The position numbers were made by a program, and so were the translations under genes. 18,893 bases of DNA, from contig PQAN01000061.1 in NCBI GenBank assembly GCA_003105285.1, forward strand, positions 1 through 18,893, written 5' to 3'. Numbering within the stretch: position 1 is the first letter of the stretch; each line of letters starts with the position of its first letter. Under the pieces are notes generated by a model. It was given only the letters and a program-made list of their open reading frames with translations, did not search any database and was not told the origin of the DNA. The DNA is from Methylocystaceae bacterium (GTDB lineage Bacteria; Pseudomonadota; Alphaproteobacteria; Rhizobiales; Beijerinckiaceae). Shown here in pieces: positions 1 to 7,945 of the stretch.

Positions 1-1
1 C

Positions 2-244
2 CAGCCGTCGCGGCGACTGACGCGGACCGAAGCGGCGATTCTCTCCCGCGCCTTGAACGCCGTCGCCGACGGAGCGAGCGTCGAGCGGCAGATTTTCATG
101 AGCCCGATCGCCAGCGACCATGATTTCGAGGCGCTGGCGCAAGACGACGGCGTGGCGGTGCGCGCGGACGGTTTCGCCGACATTCTTCTCGACTGGACGC
201 AGACGCGCGCGCTGGCGCGGGCCTTGTCGGAATTCGCGGGCTGA
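2..244 (+). CDS. C-terminal end of an unrecognised protein (partial)
   Basis: An open frame runs from the left edge of the window to a TGA at 242-244, giving about 80 residues of the C-terminus. A TTG inside it could serve as a start, but the frame stays open upstream of that codon to the window edge, so this is more likely the tail of a longer gene. The visible part is soluble, acidic and alanine/leucine rich, with no membrane segment and no motif that I can assign. It ends about 100 bp before the yqhA-like gene on the same strand. Function unknown; the coding call rests on the continuous frame and alphaproteobacterial-like composition. Confidence 0.55.
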   Translation, partial: QPSRRLTRTEAAILSRALNAVADGASVERQIFMSPIASDHDFEALAQDDGVAVRADGFADILLDWTQTRALARALSEFAG

Positions 245-344
245 CAGGGCGACGGCCGGCGCTTGCGCCGAGTCGCCTTTTTCGTGTACCCAGCAGCGCT
301 CACGCCGTTCTTCGGCGCCCCGTCACGCCTTCCCGCCCGAGCCC

Positions 345-863
345 ATGATCAAGCGCTTTTTCGAATCCTTCCTGTTCCTGTCGCGATGGTTGCTCGCGCC
401 CTTTTTCCTCATGCTGGCGGCGGGGCTGCTGGAGCTTCTGTTCAAGGCCGGCGTGCATCTGTGGGAGGCGACGAAGCACCTCGTCACCGCTTCCGAGTCG
501 AATGTGACGCTGCTCGTCCTCGATCTCATCGACATGACATTGACCGGCGCGCTCGTCGTGACCGTGATGCTGTCGGTCTATGAGAATTTCGTCTCGAAAG
601 TGGATACGGAAAATCAGCCGGGCTGGCCGGATTGGATGGGCGTCATCGATTTTTCCGAATTGAAGCTGAAGCTGCTGTCGACGATCGTCGCCATCTCCGC
701 GATCAAATTGCTCGAGGCCTTCATGGACGTGCCGCATGTGAACGATCGCGAGCTCTATTTCTATCTCGGCATCCATCTCACCTTCGTCGTATCGACCGTC
801 GCTTTCGCGCTTGCCGAGCGCCTCGCGTCCAATCATGCGAACGACGGCGAAAAGCCGCACTGA
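345..863 (+). CDS. yqhA: YqhA family (UPF0114) inner membrane protein
   Basis: This 172-residue integral membrane protein resembles E. coli YqhA (about 164 residues), whose function is unknown. Recognisable family features are the N-terminal FESFLFLSRWLLAPFF, the central LIDMTLTGALVVTVMLSVYE followed by NF, the AISAIKLLEAFMD segment and the late HLTFVVS helix. About four membrane segments are visible, at roughly residues 10-35, 50-80, 105-125 and 140-160, and the C-terminus is short and charged. The ATG at 345 was chosen because the family begins just before FESFLF; the frame stays open further upstream, but that translation is arginine-rich and not family-like. No strong Shine-Dalgarno sequence is seen. 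A dispersed repeat follows directly after the stop. Confidence 0.9.
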   Translation: MIKRFFESFLFLSRWLLAPFFLMLAAGLLELLFKAGVHLWEATKHLVTASESNVTLLVLDLIDMTLTGALVVTVMLSVYENFVSKVDTENQPGWPDWMGVIDFSELKLKLLSTIVAISAIKLLEAFMDVPHVNDRELYFYLGIHLTFVVSTVAFALAERLASNHANDGEKPH

Positions 864-870
864 GCGACTC

Positions 871-906
871 CTGGATTGCTTCGTCGCTTCGCTCCTCGCA
901 ATGACG
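871..906. repeat. Short dispersed extragenic repeat (GATTGCTTCGTCGCTTCGCT type)
   Basis: This 36-base sequence lies 7 bases after the yqhA stop. It begins CTGGATTGCTTCGTCGC and ends CCTCGCAATGACG. Its ends can pair (ATTGC with GCAAT), giving an imperfect hairpin. From general knowledge, sequences of the form CGTCATTGCGAGGAGCGAAG are abundant between genes in many alphaproteobacterial genomes. Only this copy is visible here. It lies between convergent genes, where it could act as a transcription boundary. Confidence 0.6.
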
Positions 907-924
907 AGATGACAGAGCGCGCGG

Positions 925-1371
925 TCAGAACCTCCGGCTCGGCGGAGCGGGCCTGCATTCGAGAGTCGTGACGATTCCGTCGTCGTCATATCTGAGCACG
1001 CCGGCCGCCGTATCGAGCGTGTTGCGAATATGCCGCTCCTTGCATTTTCCGTCGGCGCCGCCCGCGACGCACAGATAGTCCTGCCCGAAGCTGACGGCGT
1101 CGTTCTCGACGCTCACCGCATAGATCACCCTATGCGTCTGCCCCGAGGCGCTCGGGCCGGAGAGATAAGAGTCGCCGTTTTGATATTCCTCCGCGACGCC
1201 CTGTCCCCACATCAACTGAACGAACAGGCGGCTCGTGTCGACGTCGACGGCGACGGAGCGGTCGGGCCGCCGGCAGTCGAGGTGAATTTCCTTGGCCATG
1301 GCGCTCGAGGGCGCGGCCGCGAGGGCGAAAGACAAAACGGCGCCGCGCGCCGATCCGAGGACGGGTCTCAT
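925..1371 (-). CDS. Secreted hypothetical protein with four cysteines
   Basis: The gene encodes 148 residues and is not assigned to a known family. The N-terminus is a clear signal peptide: MRPVLGSARG, then a hydrophobic stretch to about residue 22, with a probable signal peptidase I site after Ala-Met-Ala at 24-26. The mature part of about 122 residues holds four cysteines (33, 101, 110, 139), an even number that would suit two disulfides in the periplasm. The frame is open further upstream, but ATG 1371 is preferred because it starts the signal peptide and lies one base after the stop of the preceding gene. That spacing implies translational coupling with the small membrane protein at 1373-1543. 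A resemblance to small periplasmic inhibitors such as MliC crossed my mind but is not supported by any motif. Confidence 0.75.
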   Translation of the reverse strand: MRPVLGSARGAVLSFALAAAPSSAMAKEIHLDCRRPDRSVAVDVDTSRLFVQLMWGQGVAEEYQNGDSYLSGPSASGQTHRVIYAVSVENDAVSFGQDYLCVAGGADGKCKERHIRNTLDTAAGVLRYDDDGIVTTLECRPAPPSRRF

Positions 1372-1372
1372 G

Positions 1373-1543
1373 CTATTTGCCCCGCAATTCCGTCTGGAGT
1401 TCGTCGCAGGCGCGCAATTGGGCGTCGGTCGACGACCAATAGGACAATTGGCAGAGCGACTGGTAGCGGCTGGCGACGAAAAAGGACCATGCGCCATAAG
1501 CGGTTACGACGACGAACAGAAACCACAATATCTTCTGGTTCAT
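1373..1543 (-). CDS. Small single-pass membrane protein, hypothetical
   Basis: The gene encodes 56 residues: MNQK, then a hydrophobic stretch of about 20 residues (ILWFLFVVVTAYGAWSFFVA), then a polar tail with two cysteines and several charged residues. The tail probably faces the periplasm. The ATG at 1543 is preceded by a purine-rich GAGGGGA at suitable distance. An in-frame upstream start at 1573 would only add ten non-hydrophobic residues. The stop is one base from the start of the secreted four-cysteine protein, so the two form a unit. The unit is 96 bp downstream of the exporter operon on the same strand and may or may not be read through from it. Function unknown. Confidence 0.7.
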   Translation of the reverse strand: MNQKILWFLFVVVTAYGAWSFFVASRYQSLCQLSYWSSTDAQLRACDELQTELRGK

Positions 1544-1639
1544 CGCCGTCCCCTCGCCGGCTCGAGCGACCATGTCGTGACGAGCGCATACCGTTCCTAT
1601 CGGCCATTTTGGGCGCCAGGGCGGCCGGCGTCCAGAGGC

Positions 1640-2827
1640 TCAATCCAGAGTCTGTCGGAAGCGCGTGATGGCGACGCTCATCGCGACGAGCGTGAAGACG
1701 CCGAGCGCCAGACTGTCGGAGGCGAGATCGCCGAAGCCCGAGCCCTTGAGCATCACCGAGCGCACGATGCGCAGATAGTGAGTGAGCGGCAGCGCCTCGC
1801 CGACATATTGCGCCCATGGCGGCATGCCGCGAAACGGGAACAGAAAGCCCGACAGCAGCATGCTCGGCAGGAAGAAGAAGAACGTCATCTGGATCGCCTG
1901 CAGTTGATTGACGGCGACCGTCGAGAATGTGTAGCCGACGGAGAGGTTGGCGACGATGAACAAGAGCGTGAGCGGCGCGAGGACCCATAGCGAGCCGACG
2001 ATCGGCACGCCGAACTGCAAGGTGGCGACAATGAGGATGATCGCCATCTGCACGGCCCCGACGACGACGTAAGGGGCGATCTTGCCGAGCATGATTTCCG
2101 TCGGCCGCACGGGCATGGCGAGCAGCGCCTCCATCGTGCCGCGCTCGATCTCGCGGGTGACGGACAGCGCGGTGTAGATCAGCATCGTCATGGTCAGGAT
2201 CGTGCCGATCAGTCCCGGCACGATGTTGCGCCGCGTTTCTCCGGCCGGATTGTAGCGGCGATGGACGCGCACCTCGTATGGAGCCGCATTCTGCGCGAGA
2301 TGGGCGAGCGGCCCCGTCAGCTCGCGGTCGAGCGCGCCGCTCATGGCTCCCGTGACGGCGGCGACGGCGCCGACGGTCGCGGTCGGGTCGGTCGCGTCCG
2401 CGACGATGAGCAGCGGCGGCTTCTCTCCCCTTATGACCCGCCGGCCGAAATCGGGCGGAATGTCGATGACGAACTGCACTGTGTTGGAGAGGATCAGCCG
2501 GTCGGCGTCCTTCTCGTCCGCGGCGGCGGTTTTGATGTCGAAATAATCGGTCGCGCGCAGGGCGGCGACGACGGAGCGCGCCAGCGGCCCGTCGTCCTGC
2601 ACGAGCAGAGCGGTCGGCAGATGCTTGGGGTCCGTATTGATGGCGTAGCCGAACAGCAGGAGCTGGATGAGCGGAATGCCGACGATCATCGCGAGCGTCA
2701 CGCGATCGCGCCGCAACTGGATGAACTCCTTGACGAAGACGGCGTAGATGCGGGCCGCCGCGCCGGCGAGGCCGGAGACCGGGCGCGATCCTCGTGTCGC
2801 TCGCGGCGCGTCCTTCGCCTCGGTCAT
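1640..2827 (-). CDS. ABC-2 type transporter permease (YbhS/YbhR-like)
   Basis: This 395-residue inner membrane permease belongs to the ABC-2 export class. Features seen: a cytoplasmic N-terminus with the family's FVKEFIQLRRDRVTLAM, a first membrane helix at about residues 43-62, then the characteristic NTDPKHLPTALLVQDDG that opens a large periplasmic domain (about 65-210), and a C-terminal block of about five helices including VTREIERGTMEALLAMP and PLTHYLRIVRSVMLKG. With the ATPase and HlyD genes upstream it matches the YbhFSR/YhhJ exporter layout. Only one permease gene is present, whereas the E. coli ybh operon has two, so a homodimer is inferred. The ATG at 2827 overlaps the ATPase stop by four bases (ATGA). 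The substrate cannot be read from sequence; relatives export drugs or other hydrophobic compounds. Confidence 0.92.
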   Translation of the reverse strand: MTEAKDAPRATRGSRPVSGLAGAAARIYAVFVKEFIQLRRDRVTLAMIVGIPLIQLLLFGYAINTDPKHLPTALLVQDDGPLARSVVAALRATDYFDIKTAAADEKDADRLILSNTVQFVIDIPPDFGRRVIRGEKPPLLIVADATDPTATVGAVAAVTGAMSGALDRELTGPLAHLAQNAAPYEVRVHRRYNPAGETRRNIVPGLIGTILTMTMLIYTALSVTREIERGTMEALLAMPVRPTEIMLGKIAPYVVVGAVQMAIILIVATLQFGVPIVGSLWVLAPLTLLFIVANLSVGYTFSTVAVNQLQAIQMTFFFFLPSMLLSGFLFPFRGMPPWAQYVGEALPLTHYLRIVRSVMLKGSGFGDLASDSLALGVFTLVAMSVAITRFRQTLD

Positions 2828-3759
2828 CGGCGATTTTTCTCCAGATGCGTCATGAGGTCGATGAAGACGTCCTCGAGCGTCGGAGTGTCGTGGACCCAGC
2901 GTTGCGGCGCGCCCTCGCTGAAATGTCGCGCGACCTCGGCGAGGCGCGCCGCGTCGCGGCTCGCGACATGCAAGGCCATGCCGAAGGGCGCGACCATGTC
3001 GACGCCCTGCGTTGCCTTCAGGCGCGTCGCCAGCGCGTCGAGCTCCGGCCCGGTGACCACATAGGTCGAGAGTCCGGAATGGGCGATGATGTCGGCGATC
3101 GTCCCCTGCGTCAGCAGGCGCCCGTCGGCGATATAGGCGATCTCGTGACAGCGCTCGGCCTCGTCCATGTAATGGGTGGAGACCAGCACGGTCAGGCCGC
3201 TCGCCGCGAGGGAGTGGATTTCGTCCCAGAAATCGCGGCGCGCCTTGGGGTCGACCCCGGCGGTCGGCTCGTCGAGCAGCAGCAGGGCGGGATTGGGCAG
3301 AATGCAGGCGGACAGCGCCAGGCGCTGCTTCCAGCCGCCCGAGAGTTCGCCGGCGAGCTGCTCGGCGCGGCGCTCGAGCCCGAGGCGTGCGATCGCCTCG
3401 CGGGCGGCGCGAACGGGGTGCTCGAGTCCGTAGATGCGGGCGACGAATTCGAGATTTTCGCGAATCGAGAGATCGCCATAGAGCGAGAAGCGCTGCGTCA
3501 TATAGCCGACCTTGCGCTTGATCTCGCTCTGCTGCGTGCGGATGTCGTAGCCGAGACAGAAACCGCGGCCCGAATCGGGCGTCAGCAGCCCGCACAACAT
3601 GCGGATGGTCGTCGTCTTGCCGCTGCCGTTGGGGCCGAGAAACCCATGGATGCGGCCGCGCTCGACGCGCATCGACAGATCGTCGACGACCTTCCTGCCG
3701 CCGAAGGATTTCGTCAGCCCTTCCGCCTCTATGGCGATGTTCGGCGCCGACGCGCTCAT
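2824..3759 (-). CDS. ABC transporter ATP-binding protein (YbhF-like half)
   Basis: This 311-residue cytoplasmic ATPase powers the neighbouring permease. All catalytic elements are present: Walker A GPNGSGKT (42-49), Q-loop Gln88, signature LSGGWKQ (138-144), Walker B LLLLDEP (158-164) with Glu163, and switch His195 in STHYMDEAE. The last 90 or so residues form the accessory domain common in CcmA/YbhF-type exporters. E. coli YbhF is a fusion of two such ATPases; here there is a single half, so it should dimerise. The start at 3759 lies just before the first beta strand and overlaps the HlyD stop by four bases. The downstream permease start overlaps this stop the same way, implying coupled translation and fixed stoichiometry. 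Confidence 0.95.
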   Translation of the reverse strand: MSASAPNIAIEAEGLTKSFGGRKVVDDLSMRVERGRIHGFLGPNGSGKTTTIRMLCGLLTPDSGRGFCLGYDIRTQQSEIKRKVGYMTQRFSLYGDLSIRENLEFVARIYGLEHPVRAAREAIARLGLERRAEQLAGELSGGWKQRLALSACILPNPALLLLDEPTAGVDPKARRDFWDEIHSLAASGLTVLVSTHYMDEAERCHEIAYIADGRLLTQGTIADIIAHSGLSTYVVTGPELDALATRLKATQGVDMVAPFGMALHVASRDAARLAEVARHFSEGAPQRWVHDTPTLEDVFIDLMTHLEKNRR

Positions 3760-4751
3760 CGCCCCGCGCTCTCGCCCTTTTGGAGGAATTGCACGGCGAC
3801 GGGCAGCCCGAGCGGCAGGTCGCGCGCTTCGTCCTCGAGCCTGGCTTCGATCTTGAAGACGAGCTTGGCGCGCTCCTGGTCGCTGAAAATGACCGGCGGC
3901 GTGAACTCCTCGCGCGAGGCGGCGAAGATGATGCGGCCCCACAGCCCGTCCTTGCATCCGTCGCAGGAGACGCTCACCTTCTCGCCCAGCCGGACGAGGG
4001 CGAGCCGCGTTTCGGGAACATAGAATCGCACTTTCCGGTTCCCCGGCGGCAGCAGCGCCAACACCGGCTTGCCGGCGTCCACCATTTCGCCGACTCTGAA
4101 ATAGACGTCCTGGATGGTTCCGGCCGCCGGCGCCGCGACGTGCTGGCGCTTTATTCGGATGTCGATCTGATCGATCTGCGAGCGCGCTTGGCCGATGGCC
4201 GCTTCGGCGGCTTCGATCTCATGGCTGCGGCTCGGAATGCGGGCGGCCTCCACTTGCCGCTTGGCCTCCTCCAGCGTGGCCTTGTCGCGATCGAGCGCCA
4301 TGGACGCCTGGTCGAGGGCCGCTTTGGTCGTGTTGCCGTGCGAATAGAGAACGCGCTTGCGCTCATATTCGTTGGTCGACAATTTGAGCGCCGCCACGAC
4401 CCGGTCCACCGCCGCCTGGAGAACGGCGACCTGCTGCGGCCGGTTCATGGCGGCGCGCAGATTCTCGACCTGAGCTTTCATTTGTTCGTAGCGGGCGGCG
4501 GCCTCGGCGCGCTGCTCGTCGAGCAGCGGCGTCGCCATGGCGAACAGCGGATCTCCGGGCTTCACGACATTGCCCACGTCGACGTCGAGCTTCACGAGCC
4601 GCTCGCCCTCGACCGGGCCGACGAACAGGAGGTCGCCCTCGACATAGCCTAAGAAGTCGTTGCGACGGCCGTCGTCGTCGCGGAACGTCCAGGCGAGCGC
4701 GGCCAGCGCGCCGAGGGCGAGCAGGGCGATGGTCGGGGCGTAATGTTTCAT
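3756..4751 (-). CDS. HlyD/YbhG family membrane fusion (adaptor) protein
   Basis: This 331-residue periplasmic adaptor is close in length to E. coli YbhG (about 332). An N-terminal membrane anchor (about residues 5-22, MKHYAPTIALLALGALAALA) is followed by a first lipoyl half (GYVEGDLLFVGPVEGERL). A long alpha-helical hairpin rich in Glu, Ala, Gln and Arg spans roughly residues 75-205. The second lipoyl half follows (VAAPAAGTIQDVYFRVGEMV), and then a beta-barrel domain containing REEFTPPVIFSDQERAKLVF, a stretch typical of YbhG relatives. The protein should bridge the ABC permease to an outer-membrane channel, but no TolC-like gene is in the window. Its ATG (4751) overlaps the stop of the HXXEE gene by four bases, and its stop overlaps the ATPase start likewise. 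Confidence 0.93.
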   Translation of the reverse strand: MKHYAPTIALLALGALAALAWTFRDDDGRRNDFLGYVEGDLLFVGPVEGERLVKLDVDVGNVVKPGDPLFAMATPLLDEQRAEAAARYEQMKAQVENLRAAMNRPQQVAVLQAAVDRVVAALKLSTNEYERKRVLYSHGNTTKAALDQASMALDRDKATLEEAKRQVEAARIPSRSHEIEAAEAAIGQARSQIDQIDIRIKRQHVAAPAAGTIQDVYFRVGEMVDAGKPVLALLPPGNRKVRFYVPETRLALVRLGEKVSVSCDGCKDGLWGRIIFAASREEFTPPVIFSDQERAKLVFKIEARLEDEARDLPLGLPVAVQFLQKGESAGR

Positions 4752-5257
4752 ATGCGGCGTTTCTGCATGGCGCGGCCGACCAGGAAAAGAGCCGGGATCG
4801 ATATGACGAGCCCCAGGACCGTCAAGGGGCCGGTCACCATGAAGGTCGCGAGATCGATGTAATGGTCCTGGATCGAATTGATGATGAGGACGCTGCTGGC
4901 GGGCAAGACGAGCAGCGCCGCCGTCGCCGCGCCGGGGGCGTAACTCCGCGTCCAGATCGAGATGGCGAGGTGGGGAAAGAAGACGTTGAGCGCCATCGCC
5001 AACGCAGAACCGCAGATGAGGTAGGCCCCGAGACTGTTCGGACCGGCGTCGACCGCCAGGACGCCGAACAGGAAGAACAGGACGCTGAGCGAGTTTGCCG
5101 CAAAACCGAAGACGAACCGGTCGACGGGGATTTTTGTCCAGGGCAATGGGCGCGAGCCGCGCCAAGAGGGAAGCCAAATCGTCTCTTCTAGATTATGTAT
5201 CGCCGTCGCCACGACGAACAGCCAAATCGCGCTGGGCCAGAATGGCGTTGGCGTCAT
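4748..5257 (-). CDS. HXXEE-motif membrane protein, first gene of the exporter operon
   Basis: This 169-residue multi-pass membrane protein has about five hydrophobic segments. The first ends in the sequence His21-Asn-Leu-Glu-Glu25, an exact match to the HXXEE signature that names this family of unknown function. A second conserved-looking polar pair lies inside a later helix (NVFFPH). His and Glu within membrane segments suggest metal binding or catalysis, which is inference only. The ATG at 5257 has GAGGA about nine bases upstream. The stop overlaps the HlyD start (ATGA, 4748-4751), so the gene is translationally coupled to the exporter and probably contributes to the same job. It is the promoter-proximal gene of the set. 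Confidence 0.85.
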   Translation of the reverse strand: MTPTPFWPSAIWLFVVATAIHNLEETIWLPSWRGSRPLPWTKIPVDRFVFGFAANSLSVLFFLFGVLAVDAGPNSLGAYLICGSALAMALNVFFPHLAISIWTRSYAPGAATAALLVLPASSVLIINSIQDHYIDLATFMVTGPLTVLGLVISIPALFLVGRAMQKRRI

Positions 5258-5305
5258 CTGTGGGGATCCTCATCGAGCGCTTCGAGCGGCGGGGGCGACA
5301 GCCAT

Positions 5306-5336
5306 TTGTGGCGTGCGGCTCCGAAAACGCTACACT
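5306..5336 (+). promoter_or_regulatory. Possible sigma-70 type promoter for ETF-QO gene
   Basis: In the 111-bp gap between divergent genes, TTGTGG (5306-5311) and TACACT (5331-5336) could serve as -35 and -10 boxes. The 19-bp spacer is longer than ideal. The -10 lies about 33 bases before the start codon, leaving a short leader that includes AAAAAAGGAAC as ribosome binding site. Weak match; the gap must however contain promoters for both directions. Confidence 0.3.
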
Positions 5337-5368
5337 AAGCACGAGGCCGTTACAAAAAAGGAACAAAC

Positions 5369-7048
5369 ATGGTCGCACCGAGCCAAGAATTGCCGCCGCG
5401 CGAAGCGATGGATTACGACGTCGTCGTCGTGGGCGCCGGGCCTGCCGGCCTCGCCGCGGCCATCCGGCTGAAGCAGATTTCTCCCGATCTCTCCGTCGTC
5501 GTCGTCGAAAAGGGGTCGGAGGCCGGCGCGCATATTCTCTCGGGCGCGGTCATCGATCCCATCGGCCTCGACAAGCTGTTGCCCGACTGGCGCGAAGATC
5601 CCGAAAGGCCGTTGAAGACGCAAGTCCACGACGATCAATTCTATCTGCTCGGCGCTTCGGGGGGCTTTCGCATCCCCAATTTCCTCATGCCGAAGTTGAT
5701 GAGTAACCACGGCAATTTCGTCGGCTCGCTCGGCAATGTGGTGCGCTGGCTGGCCGCCCGGGCGGAAGCGCTCGGCGTCGAAATCTATCCGGGCTTCGCC
5801 GGCGCCGAACTGCTCTATGGCGAGGCGGGCGAGGCGCTCGGCGTCGCGACTGGCGACATGGGCATAGCCCGCGACGGCCATTTGAAAGAGAGTTTCACCC
5901 GCGGCATGGAGCTGCGCGGCAAATACACCTTGTTCGCCGAGGGCGCGCGCGGCTCGCTGACCAAGCAGCTCGTCGCAAAATTCGGGCTCGCGGAGGGGCG
6001 CGAGCCGCAGAAGTTCGGCATCGGCTTCAAGGAGCTGTGGCGCATCGACAAGGCCAAGCACAAAGCCGGTCTCGTGCAGCACAGTTTCGGCTGGCCGCTC
6101 GCGTCGGACACGGGCGGTGGCTCCTTCCTCTATCATTTCGACGAGGATCTCGTCTCGATCGGCTTCGTCGTACATCTCAACTATACCAATCCGACGCTTT
6201 CGCCCTTCGACGAATTTCAGCGCTTCAAGACCCATTCGCTCGTCGCGCCGACGCTCGAGGGCGGCGAGCGTCTGTCCTATGGCGCACGCGCGCTCACCGA
6301 GGGCGGTTGGCAGAGCGTGCCCAAGCTCGCCTTTCCGGGCGGCGCGCTTATCGGTTGTGCGGCCGGCTTCATGAATGTGCCGCGAATCAAGGGCTCGCAT
6401 AATGCGGTGCTGTCGGGGATTCTCGCCGCCGAACATGTCGCGAAGGCGCTGGCGGAGGGCAGGGCGCATGACGAGGTGGCGAGCTATGAGGCCGCCTGGC
6501 GCTCCTCCGACATCGGCCGCGATCTGAAGCCGGTGCGCAACGTCAAACCCTTGTGGTCGAAATTCGGCGCCTATCTCGGCGCGCCTTTGTTCGGCCTGGA
6601 CATGTGGACGAACGAACTCTTCGGCTTTTCCTTCTTCGGCACGCTGAAGCACGGCAAGCCGGATCACGCGACCTTGAAGCCGTTGAAGGACGTGCAGCCG
6701 ATCGCCTATCCGAAGCTCGCGAGCAAGCTCGCATTCGACAAGCTGTCCTCGGTGTTCGTCTCCAACACCAATCATGAAGAGGATCAGCCCGTGCATCTGC
6801 GCCTCGCGGACCCGGATATTCCGGTTCGCGACAACTTGCCGCTCTATGGCGAGCCGGCGCGGCTCTACTGTCCCGCGGGGGTCTATGAAGTGGTCTATGG
6901 CGACGAGGCGACGAAGACGGACCCGCGCTTCGTCATCAACGCGCAGAACTGCGTCCACTGCAAGACCTGCGACATCAAGGACCCGGCACAGAACATCACT
7001 TGGGTTCCGCCGGAGGGCGGCGGCGGTCCGAATTATCCGAATATGTGA
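5369..7048 (+). CDS. Electron transfer flavoprotein-ubiquinone oxidoreductase
   Basis: This 559-residue membrane-associated flavoenzyme passes electrons from reduced electron transfer flavoprotein to ubiquinone, linking acyl-CoA, amine and amino-acid dehydrogenases to respiration. Seen: the FAD-binding VVVVGAGPAGLAAA (Gly22, Gly24, Gly27), the EKGSEAGAHILSGAV stretch typical of the family, and a C-terminal [4Fe-4S] module with Cys501, Cys528, Cys531 and Cys534 (NCVHCKTCDIKDPAQNITW). The protein ends in the glycine-rich GGGGPNYPNM. Length and order match bacterial and mitochondrial ETF-QO, and also FixC-like proteins, from which the length and the carried iron-sulfur cluster distinguish it. 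Start ATG 5369 has AAGGA upstream; ATG 5408 is a possible but shorter alternative. The etfAB genes are not in the window. Confidence 0.96.
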   Translation: MVAPSQELPPREAMDYDVVVVGAGPAGLAAAIRLKQISPDLSVVVVEKGSEAGAHILSGAVIDPIGLDKLLPDWREDPERPLKTQVHDDQFYLLGASGGFRIPNFLMPKLMSNHGNFVGSLGNVVRWLAARAEALGVEIYPGFAGAELLYGEAGEALGVATGDMGIARDGHLKESFTRGMELRGKYTLFAEGARGSLTKQLVAKFGLAEGREPQKFGIGFKELWRIDKAKHKAGLVQHSFGWPLASDTGGGSFLYHFDEDLVSIGFVVHLNYTNPTLSPFDEFQRFKTHSLVAPTLEGGERLSYGARALTEGGWQSVPKLAFPGGALIGCAAGFMNVPRIKGSHNAVLSGILAAEHVAKALAEGRAHDEVASYEAAWRSSDIGRDLKPVRNVKPLWSKFGAYLGAPLFGLDMWTNELFGFSFFGTLKHGKPDHATLKPLKDVQPIAYPKLASKLAFDKLSSVFVSNTNHEEDQPVHLRLADPDIPVRDNLPLYGEPARLYCPAGVYEVVYGDEATKTDPRFVINAQNCVHCKTCDIKDPAQNITWVPPEGGGGPNYPNM

Positions 7049-7149
7049 GAGGAGAGTGGTTGGCCAGTCGGCAACAGGCAGTGGGCGTTCACTGCCGACC
7101 GCTCGCCGCCGATTCGGCCCTCGTCCTGGCGACCGGTTCTCGAGCCCCC

Positions 7150-7944
7150 ATGTTTTTCATCCTTTCCAAGGTCGGTGAATTTTTCGTCACGCCCGCCCAT
7201 CTCGGATTGTTTCTCGCATCGCTCGGCGTCGCGCTGCTGTTCACGCGTTTCGCGCGGCAGGGGCGCGCGCTGGCGTCGCTCGGCGTCGTCGCGCTGCTCG
7301 TCATGTCCTTTTCTCCGCTCGGCGTATTTCTGACGCTGCCGCTGGAGAACCGCTTTCCGCCGCCGCCGGAGGACGCGCCGGCGCCCGACGGCGTCATCGT
7401 CCTCGGCGGCTCTGTCGACGAAAATGTGAGCATGGCGCGCGGCCGCACCGCCTTGAACGACGCGGCCGAGCGGGTTACCGCGCTGGTCGAACTGGCGCGC
7501 CGATATCCGCAAGCGCGGCTGATCTTCGCGGGCGGAGCGGCGACGCTGCGCGACGCTCCTTTCACCGAGGCGGAGGCCGTGGAGCGCTTTTGGCGCGAGA
7601 TGGGCGGTGAGCCGGGTCGCCTCGTGTATGAGGCGCGCTCGCGCAATACGTGGGAGAACGCTGTCTATACGCGCGAACTCGTCGCTCCCGCGCCGTCCGA
7701 GCGTTGGCTGCTCGTAACGTCGGCGTTCCATATGCCGCGCTCGATCGGCATATTTCGTCGGATCGGCTTTCCGGTGATCCCTTTTCCAGTGGATTACCGA
7801 ACCAGCGGAAGCTGGTCCGAGTGGAGCCTGCGCGGGAACGCGCCGGAGATGCTGAGGCTCGTCGACATCGCGGCGCATGAGTGGATCGGGCTCGTCGTCT
7901 ATCGGCTGACCGGCAAGACGAACGCGCTCTTCCCCGCGCCATAG
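7150..7944 (+). CDS. YdcF/ElyC family protein (DUF218)
   Basis: The gene encodes 264 residues, close to E. coli ElyC (about 259). Two N-terminal membrane helices (about 10-32 and 40-62) are followed by the DUF218 domain. That domain is recognised by GVIVLGG (81-87), the helix ERVTALVELARRYPQARLIF with a following AGG, the acidic/Asn motif RNTWENA, and LLVTSAFHMPRS near the end. ElyC is linked to envelope and peptidoglycan precursor integrity; that role is transferred from the family and not shown here. ATG 7150 was chosen because it begins the first helix; the frame is open upstream but reads unlike the family. The gene follows ETF-QO by 101 bp and is closed by a hairpin terminator directly after its stop. 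Confidence 0.9.
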   Translation: MFFILSKVGEFFVTPAHLGLFLASLGVALLFTRFARQGRALASLGVVALLVMSFSPLGVFLTLPLENRFPPPPEDAPAPDGVIVLGGSVDENVSMARGRTALNDAAERVTALVELARRYPQARLIFAGGAATLRDAPFTEAEAVERFWREMGGEPGRLVYEARSRNTWENAVYTRELVAPAPSERWLLVTSAFHMPRSIGIFRRIGFPVIPFPVDYRTSGSWSEWSLRGNAPEMLRLVDIAAHEWIGLVVYRLTGKTNALFPAP

Positions 7945-7945
7945 A

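Noticed and set aside
5330..6958. A 542-codon open frame on the minus strand across the ETF-QO gene
   Set aside because: It is antisense to a gene with all catalytic motifs. The translation is rich in Arg, Glu, Ala and Asp with no domain. Long antisense frames are expected in DNA this GC-rich.
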